Assembly: GCF_022179185.1 (NCBI RefSeq)
Contig: NZ_BPQJ01000004.1
Coordinates: 124,001-188,000 of the forward strand
DNA length: 64,000 bases
Origin: Methylobacterium frigidaeris
GTDB taxonomy: Bacteria > Pseudomonadota > Alphaproteobacteria > Rhizobiales > Beijerinckiaceae
Reading direction: 5' to 3'
How positions within the stretch are numbered: position 1 is the first letter of the stretch; each line of letters opens with the position of its first letter. The translations under genes were made by a program, and so were the position numbers. The notes under the pieces were generated by a model that saw only the letters and a list, made by a program, of their open reading frames with translations, ran no database searches and was not told the origin of the DNA. Positions 33,506-41,616 of this stretch are shown here, piece by piece.

Positions 33506-35476
33506 TTACGTCCCCACCGTCCCCCCGCCCCTTTTCGTGATCGCCACCACCGCCGGGCGCGGCGGCAGGGCGGGGTCGAAGTCGGGCCAGCGGGTCGCCG
33601 GCTGCTCGAAGGTGGCCGGCTGGGCGTTCGGATCCTCCTCGTCGGCCTCGCCGGGATGCTGCACGGCGACGAAGAACGTGGTGTCGTCGGGGGTGAAGTA
33701 GGGGCCGCACATCTCGGCCCCGAGGGGCACCTGGAAGAAGTGCTTGCCCGTGCCGCGGCGGGGACCTTGCGTCTCCATCGCCCAGATGCCGTCGGTGCGG
33801 CCGGTCTTCGAGGGCGAGTTGCCGTCGGTCGAGACCCAGAGCCGGCCCTGGCTGTCGACCGCGCAATTGTCCGGCATGCCGAACCAGCCGTCCTTCGTCG
33901 TCGACGACGAGAAGGTCGCGCCCACCGCCGCGATCGACGGGTCGCCGCAGCGCACCAGCACCTCCCAGGCGAAGCGATCGGCCGCGAAGTCGCCGCCGTC
34001 CGGCGCGAGTTCGACGATGTGGCCGAAGCGGTTGTCCGGCCGCGGGTTCGCCGCATCGACTTGGTCGGCCTTGCGGCGGACGTTGTTGGTCAGCATCACG
34101 TAGACCTTGCCGGTCTTCGGGTTGGCCTCGACGTCCTCCGGCCGGTCCATCTTGGTGGCGCCGAGGAGGTCGGCGGCCCGGCGGGTCTCGATCAGCACGT
34201 CGGCCTGATCGCGAAACCCGTTCTCCGGCGTCAGCGGGCCCTGCCCGAACACGATCGGCAGCCAGGCGCCGCGCCCGTCGGCATCGAAGCGGGCGACCGA
34301 CAGGGTGCCGTGGTCGAGGATGTCGCGGTTCGCCGCCTTGTCGGCTCTGTTCACCGGGTCGCGCGTGACGAAGCGGTAGACGTAGTCGAAGCGCTCATCG
34401 TCGCCCTGGAACACGACGTAGCGGCCGTCACGGGCCATCGCGCCGGCGGCGCCCTCGTGCTTGAAGCGGCCCATGGCGGTGCGCTTCACCGGCACGCTCG
34501 TCGGGTCGAAGGGATCGATCTCGACCACCCAGCCGAAGCGGTTCGGCTCGTTGGGCTCCTTGGCGAGGTCGAAGCGCTGATGGAAGCGGCTCCAGCCGTA
34601 GAGGTTGCCCGGCAGGCCGAGACGCTTGTGGTTCTTCGCCTCCGCCGATCCCTCGGGGAGTCGGCCCTGGAAGTAGTAGTTGATATTTTCCTCGCAGGTC
34701 AGCCACGTGCCCCAGGGGGTGACGCCGCCGGCGCAGTTGTTGAGCATCCCCAGGACCTGGATCCCCTCCGGGTCGGCGCCGGTGCGCAGGCGGTCCGAGC
34801 CGGCGGCGGGGCCGGCGAGCCGGATCGGGGTCGTGGCGGTGATGCGGCGGGCGAAACGGGATTCCGGCACCACCCGCCAGCGCCCGTCCTCGCGCTTCAC
34901 CTCGATCACCGAGCCGCCATGGGCCGCCATCTCGATGTCGACGAGGTCGCGGTCCATGTCGGCGAAGGCGGTCTTGCCGTCCTGCCGGCCGAGACCGGGG
35001 AACATCAGCTCCTCGTTCGTATACTCGTGGTTGACGACGAGGAGGCCGTGACCCGCGGGGTCGCTCGCACCCGGCAGGGGGAAGAATCCCAGGAAGTCGT
35101 TGTTGTAGCCGAATTGCTGCGCTTGCGCGGCGGCCGACTGCCTGTGGGGGTCGAAGGGCGGGGCGCCGGGCAGCACCGGATCGCCCCAGCGGATCAGCAC
35201 CTCGGCGTCGTGCCCGTCCGCGACGTGGTGGCGCTCGTCGGCGCCGGCCGGCAGCTCGCGGAACGGGAAGGTCTCGGGCGGGCCCTCCGCCGCCGCTGCC
35301 GCCCGGGGCGCCAGGGTCGCCGAGATCGCCGCGACGGCCAACCCCCCGCGCAGGATCTCGCGCCGGTCGAAGCGCCGGGCCACGACCTCGCCGAGGGTCG
35401 GGTTCGGGCTCGGGTTCGAGCCGGCATCCTCGGCCGCCTCGGCCTGCTGCGATCGGTTCAGCGACGGCTGTGTCAT
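33506..35476 (-). CDS. PhoX-family phosphatase (DUF839), Tat-exported
   Basis: 656 aa from ATG 35476 (MTQPSLNRSQQ). A Tat signal lies about 40 residues in (RRFDRREILRGGLAVAAISA), so the folded protein is exported. The beta-propeller features of PhoX are clear: FGYNNDFLGFFPL, LLVVNHEYTNEELMFPG, NCAGGVTPWGTWLTCEEN, FGWVVEIDPFDP, VYVMLTNN and WVSTDGNSPS. PhoX enzymes are Ca/Fe-dependent alkaline phosphatases of the periplasm, induced by phosphate shortage. No obvious Pho box could be placed upstream. Convergent with paoABC. Confidence 0.9.
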   Translation of the reverse strand: MTQPSLNRSQQAEAAEDAGSNPSPNPTLGEVVARRFDRREILRGGLAVAAISATLAPRAAAAAEGPPETFPFRELPAGADERHHVADGHDAEVLIRWGDPVLPGAPPFDPHRQSAAAQAQQFGYNNDFLGFFPLPGASDPAGHGLLVVNHEYTNEELMFPGLGRQDGKTAFADMDRDLVDIEMAAHGGSVIEVKREDGRWRVVPESRFARRITATTPIRLAGPAAGSDRLRTGADPEGIQVLGMLNNCAGGVTPWGTWLTCEENINYYFQGRLPEGSAEAKNHKRLGLPGNLYGWSRFHQRFDLAKEPNEPNRFGWVVEIDPFDPTSVPVKRTAMGRFKHEGAAGAMARDGRYVVFQGDDERFDYVYRFVTRDPVNRADKAANRDILDHGTLSVARFDADGRGAWLPIVFGQGPLTPENGFRDQADVLIETRRAADLLGATKMDRPEDVEANPKTGKVYVMLTNNVRRKADQVDAANPRPDNRFGHIVELAPDGGDFAADRFAWEVLVRCGDPSIAAVGATFSSSTTKDGWFGMPDNCAVDSQGRLWVSTDGNSPSKTGRTDGIWAMETQGPRRGTGKHFFQVPLGAEMCGPYFTPDDTTFFVAVQHPGEADEEDPNAQPATFEQPATRWPDFDPALPPRPAVVAITKRGGGTVGT

Positions 35477-35551
35477 CGGGATCCCTCGGCGCGCCTTCAT
35501 GGATGAAACCGGACGCTTACCCTAGGGACCGTGGCGAGCGGATGACGGCGC

Positions 35552-35827
35552 TCAGCGATGCGTCCGCCGGCGAGCCGGGAGGGCCCGCACGGACCCGGTG
35601 GTGTCAGGTCCGATGACGTCGGGCACGAGCCACGGCGCCGGCCGGTCCAGCGGGCGGGCCTCGGCGGGCGAGCGGGAGGTGGCGTAGGGGTTGGTGACGT
35701 AGCTGCTCATGAAGGCGCCGCCGGCGGGCTCGCGGTCCCCGCCATTGGCGAAGGCCGGGAACGGCAGGGCAACCAGGGGCAGGGCGACGAGGGCGGCAGC
35801 CGCCGCGGCAGTGACGAAGCGGGTCAT
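35552..35827 (-). CDS. Small exported protein
   Basis: 91 aa from ATG 35827 (MTRFVTAAAAAALVALPLV); upstream ATG codons in the same frame would add an Arg-rich stretch that is not protein-like. The signal peptide ends at about PAFA-N. The mature part is Pro/Arg-rich with SSYVTNPYATSRSPAEARP and ends DTTGSVRALPARRRTHR. The DTTGS word links it to the small exported protein at 29048-29317. It lies 76 bp upstream of the PhoX-like gene on the same strand and could be its first operon partner. No known function. Confidence 0.62.
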   Translation of the reverse strand: MTRFVTAAAAAALVALPLVALPFPAFANGGDREPAGGAFMSSYVTNPYATSRSPAEARPLDRPAPWLVPDVIGPDTTGSVRALPARRRTHR

Positions 35828-36053
35828 GGCAAGTCTCCGGCCGCCATCCCGGCATCTCACGTCCTGGCGTCTCACATCGGCGCAGCGGGGTTCGGGCGGC
35901 ATGGGAGAGATATGGGCCCGGTCCGCTCGGCCCCACGTGCGCCGGCGCACCGGGCCGCTTCGGCGGACGGGCGCAGCAGGCCGGAAAGCCTTTGTGGGGA
36001 AAGCCTTTATCGCGGGCCTTGCGATCACGTCGGATCGGGTATGCGGCGCGGCC

Positions 36054-36377
36054 TCACGGCAGCAGGTGCGCGTCCAGCCAGGGCCTCGGCGCCGGGAGGG
36101 GCAGACGGCGGGCGATCCAGTCGATCACCGCGTCGGGCGTGTCGAAGAGCGGGGCGCGAGCCAGCGCCTTGCCGGGGCCGTAGGCCTCCGCCACGCGCCA
36201 CTTGTGGCGGTGCTCCGGTGCGGCCGCGGTGCCCGGCTGCAGGCGGATCAGCCGCGAGACGAGCTGGTCGCCGAGATAGATCAGGCAGCAATCCTGATCG
36301 GCTCCGCCGCTCTGCACGCGAACATGGCGCTGGGTCAGCGTGCCGGCCGGTCTCGTCTGGGTGCCTCGCCCGAACAT
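36054..36377 (-). CDS. Hypothetical protein
   Basis: 107 aa from ATG 36377 (MFGRGTQTRPAGTLTQRHV); another ATG 36 bases upstream is possible. No signal peptide or membrane segment. The visible features are LIYLGDQLVSRLIRLQPGTAA and a C-terminal PDAVIDWIARRLPLPAPRPW. I do not recognise the family. The coding call rests on the frame, an even residue composition compared with overlapping frames, and the AT-rich promoter-like stretch that starts about 40 bp upstream (36415-36545). Confidence 0.55.
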   Translation of the reverse strand: MFGRGTQTRPAGTLTQRHVRVQSGGADQDCCLIYLGDQLVSRLIRLQPGTAAAPEHRHKWRVAEAYGPGKALARAPLFDTPDAVIDWIARRLPLPAPRPWLDAHLLP

Positions 36378-36760
36378 CGCGCTCCTCTCGCTCGTCCTCT
36401 CATGAACTAACATGGCCGGTTAAGAAATATCGAAGCGAATTCCGACAATTCACGATATCGGCGCTTATCTCCGCAGCATTCTCATTGACCTATGGTCAAA
36501 AACAATCAGCAGCTCGATATTGCAACCTTGGATTAGTTAATCAACCGTAAATAGTGCCTACTTGACTGATCGTGGCACGCTTTCGCCGCGCTCTCAAGTG
36601 GGCCGAAGACCGGGATCTCATGTCGGATCCGGTGCCGTCCGCCATGTGCCCAGGGCTCGATTGCACACCCGGGCAGGGGCGGGGAGGCGCGCCCCACGAA
36701 ACCTGCTAGACACCCGCCCAGGCACCGGAATGCCGGACCGGCGGGAGGAGCGCTGACGCG
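36378..36760. other. AT-rich intergenic region between divergent genes
   Basis: 383 bp. From about 36415 to 36550 the sequence is much richer in A/T than the window (TAAGAAATATCGAAGCG, GGTCAAAAACAATCAGC, TTAGTTAATCAACCGTAAATAG). It should carry the promoters of the hypothetical gene and the PLP decarboxylase. Local palindromes include GGTTGATTAACTAATCC-like complements near 36530. No gene. Confidence 0.4.
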
Positions 36761-38185
36761 ATGGACGACGAGACGTTTCGGGCCTGGGCGCGCCGGGCCG
36801 CCGACTGGTCGGTGGATTACCTCGCGGGCGTCGGCGAGCGGCCGGTGCGGGCCCAGGTCGCGCCGGGCGAGATCTTCCGGCAATTGCCCGACACTCCTCC
36901 CGCCGCGGGCGAGCCGATGGAACGGATCTTCTCCGACCTCGACCGGGTGGTGATGCCGGGCATGACCCACTGGCAGCACCCGCGCTTCTTCGCCTACTTC
37001 CCGGCCAATGCCAGCCCGCCCTCCCTGGTGGCGGAGTTCGTCACCGCGGCGCTCGCGGCCCAGTGCATGCTCTGGCAGACCTCGCCGGCCGCGACCGAGC
37101 TCGAGACCCGGGTGATGGACTGGCTGCGCCAGATGATCGGCCTGCCCGACGGCTTCTCCGGCGTGATCCAGGATTCGGCGTCCGGCGCGACGCTCGCGGC
37201 GCTCCTCACCGCCCGGGAGCGGGCGCTCGGCTTCACCGGCAACGCCAAGGGCCTCGCCGGCGGGCCGACCTTACGCGTCTACGCCTCGGCGCAGGTGCAT
37301 TCCTCCGTCGACAAGGCGGTGCGCATCGCCGGCTACGGCGATGCCAACCTGGTGCGAATCCCGGTGACGGGGCTGCTCCACGGCATGGACCCCGACGCCC
37401 TCGACGCGACGATCCGGGCCGACCGCGAGGCGGGCCTGGTGCCGGCCGCGATCGTCGCCTGCCTCGGCGGCACCAGCATCGGCGCCTGCGATCCGATCGA
37501 GGCCGTCGCCGCGGTGGCGCGCCGGCACGACGTCTTCCTCCACGTCGACGCCGCCTGGGCTGGCAGCGCGATGATCTGCCCCGAGTTCCGCGACCTGATG
37601 CGGGGGGCGGAGCACGCCGACAGCCTGGTGTTCAACCCGCACAAGTGGCTGTTCACCCATTTCGACTGCTCGGCCCACTTCGTGCGCGACCCGAAGGCCC
37701 TGACGGATACCCTCGGCATCCGCCCGCCCTTCCTGCGCACGCTCGGTCAGGACGGCTTCGTCGACTACAACGAATGGTCGATTCCGCTCGGGCGCCGCTT
37801 CCGGGCGCTGAAGCTGTGGTTCGTGATCCGATCCTACGGCGTCGAGGCGCTGCGCGGCATGATCCGCGACCACGTCGCCTGGGCGCGGGAACTCGCGGAG
37901 GTCATCGCGGCCGAGCCCGATTTCGAGCTGACGACCGAACCGATCCTGTCGCTGTTCACCTTCCGGTACGCCCCTGCCGGTGCAGGCACCGACGACCTCG
38001 ACGCGCTGAACGCCCGCCTCGTCGAGCGCATCAACGACGACGGCCGCACCTACCTGACCCAGACCCGCCACGACGGCCGCTTCGTCATCCGCTTCCAGGT
38101 CGGCCAGACCACGACGACGCGGGAGGATGTCATGATGGCGTGGGCGGCGGTCAAGGAGATCGCGGCGGGATTGCGGGCGGGGTGA
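36761..38185 (+). CDS. PLP-dependent group II amino-acid decarboxylase
   Basis: 474 aa from ATG 36761, with GGGAGGAGCG just upstream as a ribosome site. Aromatic-L-amino-acid/tyrosine decarboxylase family: MTHWQHPRFFAYFPANASPPS at about 67-87 (aromatic substrate pocket), DSASGATLAAL, HVDAAWAGSAMICPE (the Asp that pairs with the PLP ring N) and NPHKWLFTHFDCS with the PLP lysine (about residue 293). The full length equals that of DOPA/tryptophan decarboxylases. Substrate could be Tyr, DOPA, Trp or Phe; sequence alone does not decide. Monocistronic, followed 15 bp later by the convergent TetR gene. Confidence 0.9.
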   Translation: MDDETFRAWARRAADWSVDYLAGVGERPVRAQVAPGEIFRQLPDTPPAAGEPMERIFSDLDRVVMPGMTHWQHPRFFAYFPANASPPSLVAEFVTAALAAQCMLWQTSPAATELETRVMDWLRQMIGLPDGFSGVIQDSASGATLAALLTARERALGFTGNAKGLAGGPTLRVYASAQVHSSVDKAVRIAGYGDANLVRIPVTGLLHGMDPDALDATIRADREAGLVPAAIVACLGGTSIGACDPIEAVAAVARRHDVFLHVDAAWAGSAMICPEFRDLMRGAEHADSLVFNPHKWLFTHFDCSAHFVRDPKALTDTLGIRPPFLRTLGQDGFVDYNEWSIPLGRRFRALKLWFVIRSYGVEALRGMIRDHVAWARELAEVIAAEPDFELTTEPILSLFTFRYAPAGAGTDDLDALNARLVERINDDGRTYLTQTRHDGRFVIRFQVGQTTTTREDVMMAWAAVKEIAAGLRAG

Positions 38186-38200
38186 GGGCCGGACGTCGGC

Positions 38201-38842
38201 TCAGGCCGCCGGCGAAGGCCCACCGACCCCACAGACCTCGGCGGCGATCTGCGCGAAGGCGTCCTCCAGGAACGGCGCGGCGCCCCGATCGCCGCCGGCC
38301 TGGATCCACGCCTCGATGGCCAGGCGCATCGCGCCGAGGGAGACCATCGCGACGAGGCGCAGGGCCTGGCTGCGGGCCGGATCGGGCCAGCGCTCGACCA
38401 GGGCCTCGTGCAGGGCCCGCTCCTGCAGGGCGTAGGTCGCCTGCTTGCGCGCCTGCAGGGTCTCGCTCGCGCGCATCACCCGGTCGATGCTGATGAATTC
38501 CTGCGCGCGGATGCCGGCGGCGAGCTGCAGCATCGCGTCGCGCACCACCGCGATCGGCGCCCGGTCGGCGGGCTGCGCCAGCACCGCCCGGCGCAGCTGC
38601 GCGCTGAACCCGCGCATCTGCCACTCCAGCAGGATCTCCTCCTTCGACCGGAAGTACGAGAAGAACGTCCGGCGCGAGATGCCGGCGGCCTCGGCGATGG
38701 CGTCGAGCGTCGTCGCCTCGTAGCCGCGCTCGCCGAACAGCCGCAGGCCGGTCTCGGCGATCCGCTGCAGCGTCTCCTGCCGCTTGCGCGCGCGCAGGCC
38801 CTCGGGTTTCGGGGTCTCGGTCTCCGGGGGCTCGCTCGTCAT
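38201..38842 (-). CDS. TetR-family repressor
   Basis: 213 aa from ATG 38842 (MTSEPPETETPKPEGLRARK). TetR HTH at about residues 22-70: RIAETGLRLFGERGYEATTLDAIAEAAGISRRTFFSYFRSKEEIL, here recognised by TTLDAIAEAAGISRRTFFSYF. The C-terminal domain (MFT/AcrR-like) binds an unknown ligand. It is divergent from an SDR gene with a 103-bp gap that contains three copies of the word GCACTCGGTG in alternate orientation, the obvious operator. It should repress the SDR gene and itself. Confidence 0.9.
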   Translation of the reverse strand: MTSEPPETETPKPEGLRARKRQETLQRIAETGLRLFGERGYEATTLDAIAEAAGISRRTFFSYFRSKEEILLEWQMRGFSAQLRRAVLAQPADRAPIAVVRDAMLQLAAGIRAQEFISIDRVMRASETLQARKQATYALQERALHEALVERWPDPARSQALRLVAMVSLGAMRLAIEAWIQAGGDRGAAPFLEDAFAQIAAEVCGVGGPSPAA

Positions 38843-38880
38843 GCCGGCCTTCTCGCACGTCGCTCCCCCCTTGAAAAGCT

Positions 38881-38929
38881 GCACTCGGTGCAGTAAAAAA
38901 TTGCACCGAGTGCGGCCATGCACTCGGTG
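38881..38929. promoter_or_regulatory. TetR operator between the divergent tetR and SDR genes
   Basis: Three copies of GCACTCGGTG: 38881-38890 (plus), 38904-38913 (as CACCGAGTGC, minus) and 38920-38929 (plus). The first two form a long inverted repeat (TGCACTCGGTGCA...TGCACCGAGTGC) around AGTAAAAAAT, a likely -10 region. Each copy is itself part palindromic (GCACTCGGTGCA). Confidence 0.72.
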
Positions 38930-38945
38930 AAAGGGAGTCTCGACC

Positions 38946-39860
38946 ATGTCGGGATGGACGCTGGCGGACATGCCGTCCCAGACGGGACGGATTGCGGTCG
39001 TGACCGGCACGGGCGGCCTCGGCTTCGAGGACGCCCTGGCGCTGGCCCGCGCCGGGGCCGACGTGCTCGTCGCCGGGCACAACCCGGACAAGGGCGCGGC
39101 AGCCCTCGCGCGGATCCGGCAGGCGGTGCCGGGCGCGACGGTGGGGTTCGAGCGCCTCGACCTCGCCAGCCTCGCCTCTGTCGCCGCCTTCGCCGAGCGG
39201 ATGGCCGCGAGCCGCGACCGGATCGACCTGCTCGTCAACAACGCCGCCGTGATGACCCCGCCGACGCGCCAGGTCTCCGCCGACGGGTACGAGCTGCAAT
39301 TCGCCACCAACCATCTCGGCCACTTCGCCCTCACCGCGCGCCTGCTGCCGCTGCTGCGCCGGGGACGCGCCCCGCGGGTGGTGTCGCTGTCGAGCGTCGC
39401 GGCCCGCGGCGGTCGCATCGCCTTCGACGACCTGCAAGCGGAGCGCGCCTACCGGCCGATGACGGCCTACAGCCAGTCCAAGCTCGCCTGCCTGATGTTC
39501 GCGCGCGAATTGGACCGCCGCAGCGGCGCCGATGGCTGGGGCCTCGCGAGCCTCGCCGCCCATCCGGGCATCGCCCGCACCGATCTCCTGCCCAACGGCG
39601 CCGGCCCCCGCAGCGTCGCCGGCCTGGCGCGCACTTACCTGTGGTTCCTGTTCCAGCCCGCCGACCGGGCCGCCTTGCCAACCCTCTATGCCGCGACCGC
39701 GCCTCAAGCGGCCGGGGGTGCGTATTACGGACCGGTCCGCCTCTCTGAGACCCGCGGCGCACCCGGCCCCGCCCGGGTCCCGGCCCAGGCGCTGGACGAG
39801 GCGGCGGCTGCGCGGCTGTGGGAGGTCTCCGAGCGCCTCGCCGGCGTGCGTTTCGGCTGA
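38946..39860 (+). CDS. Short-chain dehydrogenase/reductase
   Basis: 304 aa from ATG 38946, preceded by AAGGGAG. Classical SDR layout: the cofactor loop [20 protein letters not shown] at about 18-37 (one residue shorter than TGxxxGxG, as in a known subgroup), NNAAVMTPP (NNAG equivalent), catalytic [10 protein letters not shown] (Ser) and YSQSKLA (Tyr and Lys, about 178-182). It resembles retinol dehydrogenase/protochlorophyllide-reductase-like SDRs of unknown substrate, using NADP(H) because of the Asn/Arg-type context after beta-2. Controlled by the divergent TetR repressor, so probably induced by a toxic or foreign compound. Confidence 0.9.
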   Translation: MSGWTLADMPSQTGRIAVVTGTGGLGFEDALALARAGADVLVAGHNPDKGAAALARIRQAVPGATVGFERLDLASLASVAAFAERMAASRDRIDLLVNNAAVMTPPTRQVSADGYELQFATNHLGHFALTARLLPLLRRGRAPRVVSLSSVAARGGRIAFDDLQAERAYRPMTAYSQSKLACLMFARELDRRSGADGWGLASLAAHPGIARTDLLPNGAGPRSVAGLARTYLWFLFQPADRAALPTLYAATAPQAAGGAYYGPVRLSETRGAPGPARVPAQALDEAAAARLWEVSERLAGVRFG

Positions 39861-39869
39861 GGAGGCCCG

Positions 39870-40274
39870 ATGACCCCGATCCTCGCCCGCTTCTGCACCG
39901 CCGCCCTCGTCGGCGCGGCGTCCTTCGTGAACTGTCATCCTTGCGCCGCGACGGCGGCCGATCGGCCGCCGAGAGACGTCATGGGCGACGCCGCGTCCGT
40001 CAGCCCGGTCCCATCCGGGCGACATGGCCGCGCCGGCGATTTACCTGCTGCGGGCTTGTTCGGCTCTCCTTGCGGTTCTCGCGCTCTCCGCGTCATCCCG
40101 GGTTCCGCTGCGCGGCCCCCCGGGCTGCGACACCGTGAGGCGTCACCCGCATGTACGTTCGACGAACGCACTCGCGCGGCCCGGTCCGACCCCGCTCACC
40201 CCCGCCCCACCCGGGTCGGCGGGCAGCGCAGGACCGCCTCCACCTCCTCGCGCGACTTGCCCCGCACCTCGTAG
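39870..40274 (+). CDS. Possible small exported protein, doubtful 3' part
   Basis: ATG 39870 is preceded by GAGGAGG, and the first 30 residues (MTPILARFCTAALVGAASFV...CAATA) look like a signal peptide. After about residue 60 the frame passes through a dispersed repeat (CTCCGCGTCATCCCGG at 40085) and becomes Arg/Ser/Thr-rich, and its end overlaps the stop of the minus-strand gene at 40196. If real, the gene may have been shortened or extended by the repeat. Low confidence. Confidence 0.3.
   Translation: MTPILARFCTAALVGAASFVNCHPCAATAADRPPRDVMGDAASVSPVPSGRHGRAGDLPAAGLFGSPCGSRALRVIPGSAARPPGLRHREASPACTFDERTRAARSDPAHPRPTRVGGQRRTASTSSRDLPRTS
40085..40145. repeat. Dispersed GCGTCATCCCGG-type repeat
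   Basis: CTCCGCGTCATCCCGGGTTCCGC shares its opening with the copy in the origin region (12238-12390) and contains CGCGGCCCCCCGGGCTGCG and GAGGCGTCACCC. Extent approximate. Confidence 0.4.
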
Positions 40275-40405
40275 CCCATCGCCTCGAAGCGCTCGATCAG
40301 CGCCGGGCTGTCCTCGGCCGTGCAGGCGGCCCAGGCCGCGAGACGGTCGTTCATCGTCTGCAGCTCCGCGGACGGGTTGCGGTGAGGGGCGGTGGTGTCG
40401 CTCAT
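40196..40405 (-). CDS. Small hypothetical protein
   Basis: 69 aa from ATG 40405 (MSDTTAPHRNPSAELQTMND). It is soluble and helical, with LAAWAACTAEDSPALIERFEAMGYEVRGKSREEVEAVL abbreviated by its core ERFEAMGYEVRGKSREEVE. I cannot assign a family, but the amphipathic helix pattern and the aromatic/charged mix are protein-like, unlike overlapping frames. It lies 76 bp after the aldo-keto reductase stop on the same strand and may be its operon partner. Confidence 0.55.
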   Translation of the reverse strand: MSDTTAPHRNPSAELQTMNDRLAAWAACTAEDSPALIERFEAMGYEVRGKSREEVEAVLRCPPTRVGRG

Positions 40406-40481
40406 GGGGTGGCTTCCGGCGTGAAGACGTCGGGTCAACGCGCCGGCCGCCGTCATGGTTGTGTCATCGTGGCTCCTGTCC

Positions 40482-41597
40482 TCACTCCATGGTGGGAGCG
40501 AGCGTCTTCACCCCCGGCACGTCCTCGCCGAGCCAGGCGGCGTTCTTGGCGGTGCCGTCGAAGGTCGCGCTGGTCTTGAACAGCTCGTACTTGCCCTCGA
40601 GTGCGTAGGGCCGGCTGCGGTTCAAGAGTTCCGCCACGGTCGCCTTGTCCATCGGCCGGAAGGTCTTCACCGCCTCGAACGCCTGATCGAGGTCGCGCTG
40701 GTTCTGGATGCCGGTGATCACCACCGCGGTCGGCAGGTTGAGCGAGAAGTGCAGGTACTCGATCGGCTTGATCGGCGCGTCGCTCTTCAGGATCACCCCG
40801 TCGCCGAAGGTCTTCATGGCGAGCGGCGCGATGCCGTTCTGCACGAGGTAGGGCAGCACGAGGTGGCCGAAGCTGCGGAAATGCGCGTCCATCACGTTGA
40901 GCGGCATCTGCACGGCGTCGAAGTGGAAGCCGCGCTCGGCTGCCACTTCGAGCATCTGCAGGTGGATGCGCGGGTCCTTGTGGCCGGTGAAGCCGATATA
41001 GCGCAGCTTGCCCGCCTTCTTCGCCTCCTGGAACGCCTCCATGGCGCCGCCCTCGGCGAAGACCCGGTCGGGGTCGTCGTAGCGCAGGATCTCGTGGTGC
41101 TGGACGAGGTCGATCCGGTCGGTGCGCAGGCGGCGCAGCGACTGGTCGATCTGCTTCATCGCCTCCTGCTTGGTCCGCCCATCCATCTTGGACATCAGGA
41201 AGACCTTGTTGCGGGTGCCGTTCTGCTCGAGGGCGATGCCCATCCGCTCCTCGGAGCGGCCCTCGTTGTAGTCCCAGCAATTGTCCATGAAGGTGATGCC
41301 GCGGTCGACGCCTTCGTGGATCAGCCGGGTCGCCTCCGCGTCGGTCACGGCGCTCTTGCCGAGATGGAAACCGCCCATGCCGATCGCCGAGATTGTCTCG
41401 CCCGTCCGCCCGAAGGGGCGGTAGAGCATCTCGCCCCGGCGCTCGCCGGGATCGGTGACCAGCGGCAGGGCGGCGGGGTCGGCCGGGCGGGTGTTCGGGA
41501 GCGGGGCCGGCGGGGCGTTCACGGCCGCCCCCGCGCCGCTGGTGACGGCGAGACCGGCCCCGAGGGCCGCGCCCTGCAGGAAGCTGCGACGTTCCAT
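40482..41597 (-). CDS. Tat-exported aldo-keto reductase
   Basis: 371 aa. The N-terminus MERRSFLQGAALGAGLAVTSG is a Tat signal (ERRSFLQ), unusual for an AKR. The catalytic core from about residue 55 is intact: FGRTGETISAIGMGG, FMDNCWDYNEGRSEE (catalytic Asp/Tyr), LMSKMDGRTK (Lys), DLVQHHEILRYDD (His) and the cofactor end HFSLNLPTAVVITGIQ. Resembles the 'aldo/keto reductase, twin-arginine' subgroup with an added C-terminal segment. It would reduce an aldehyde or ketone using NAD(P)H, odd for the periplasm unless cofactor is bound before export. It follows larB by 20 bp on the same strand and may be part of the lar operon. Confidence 0.85.
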   Translation of the reverse strand: MERRSFLQGAALGAGLAVTSGAGAAVNAPPAPLPNTRPADPAALPLVTDPGERRGEMLYRPFGRTGETISAIGMGGFHLGKSAVTDAEATRLIHEGVDRGITFMDNCWDYNEGRSEERMGIALEQNGTRNKVFLMSKMDGRTKQEAMKQIDQSLRRLRTDRIDLVQHHEILRYDDPDRVFAEGGAMEAFQEAKKAGKLRYIGFTGHKDPRIHLQMLEVAAERGFHFDAVQMPLNVMDAHFRSFGHLVLPYLVQNGIAPLAMKTFGDGVILKSDAPIKPIEYLHFSLNLPTAVVITGIQNQRDLDQAFEAVKTFRPMDKATVAELLNRSRPYALEGKYELFKTSATFDGTAKNAAWLGEDVPGVKTLAPTME

Positions 41598-41616
41598 GGC
41601 GATTCTCCTGGGATCA

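Noticed and set aside
38966..39060. SDR cofactor loop one residue short as a damaged enzyme
   Set aside because: TGTGGLG is seen in a recognised SDR subgroup and the catalytic Ser, Tyr and Lys are all present.
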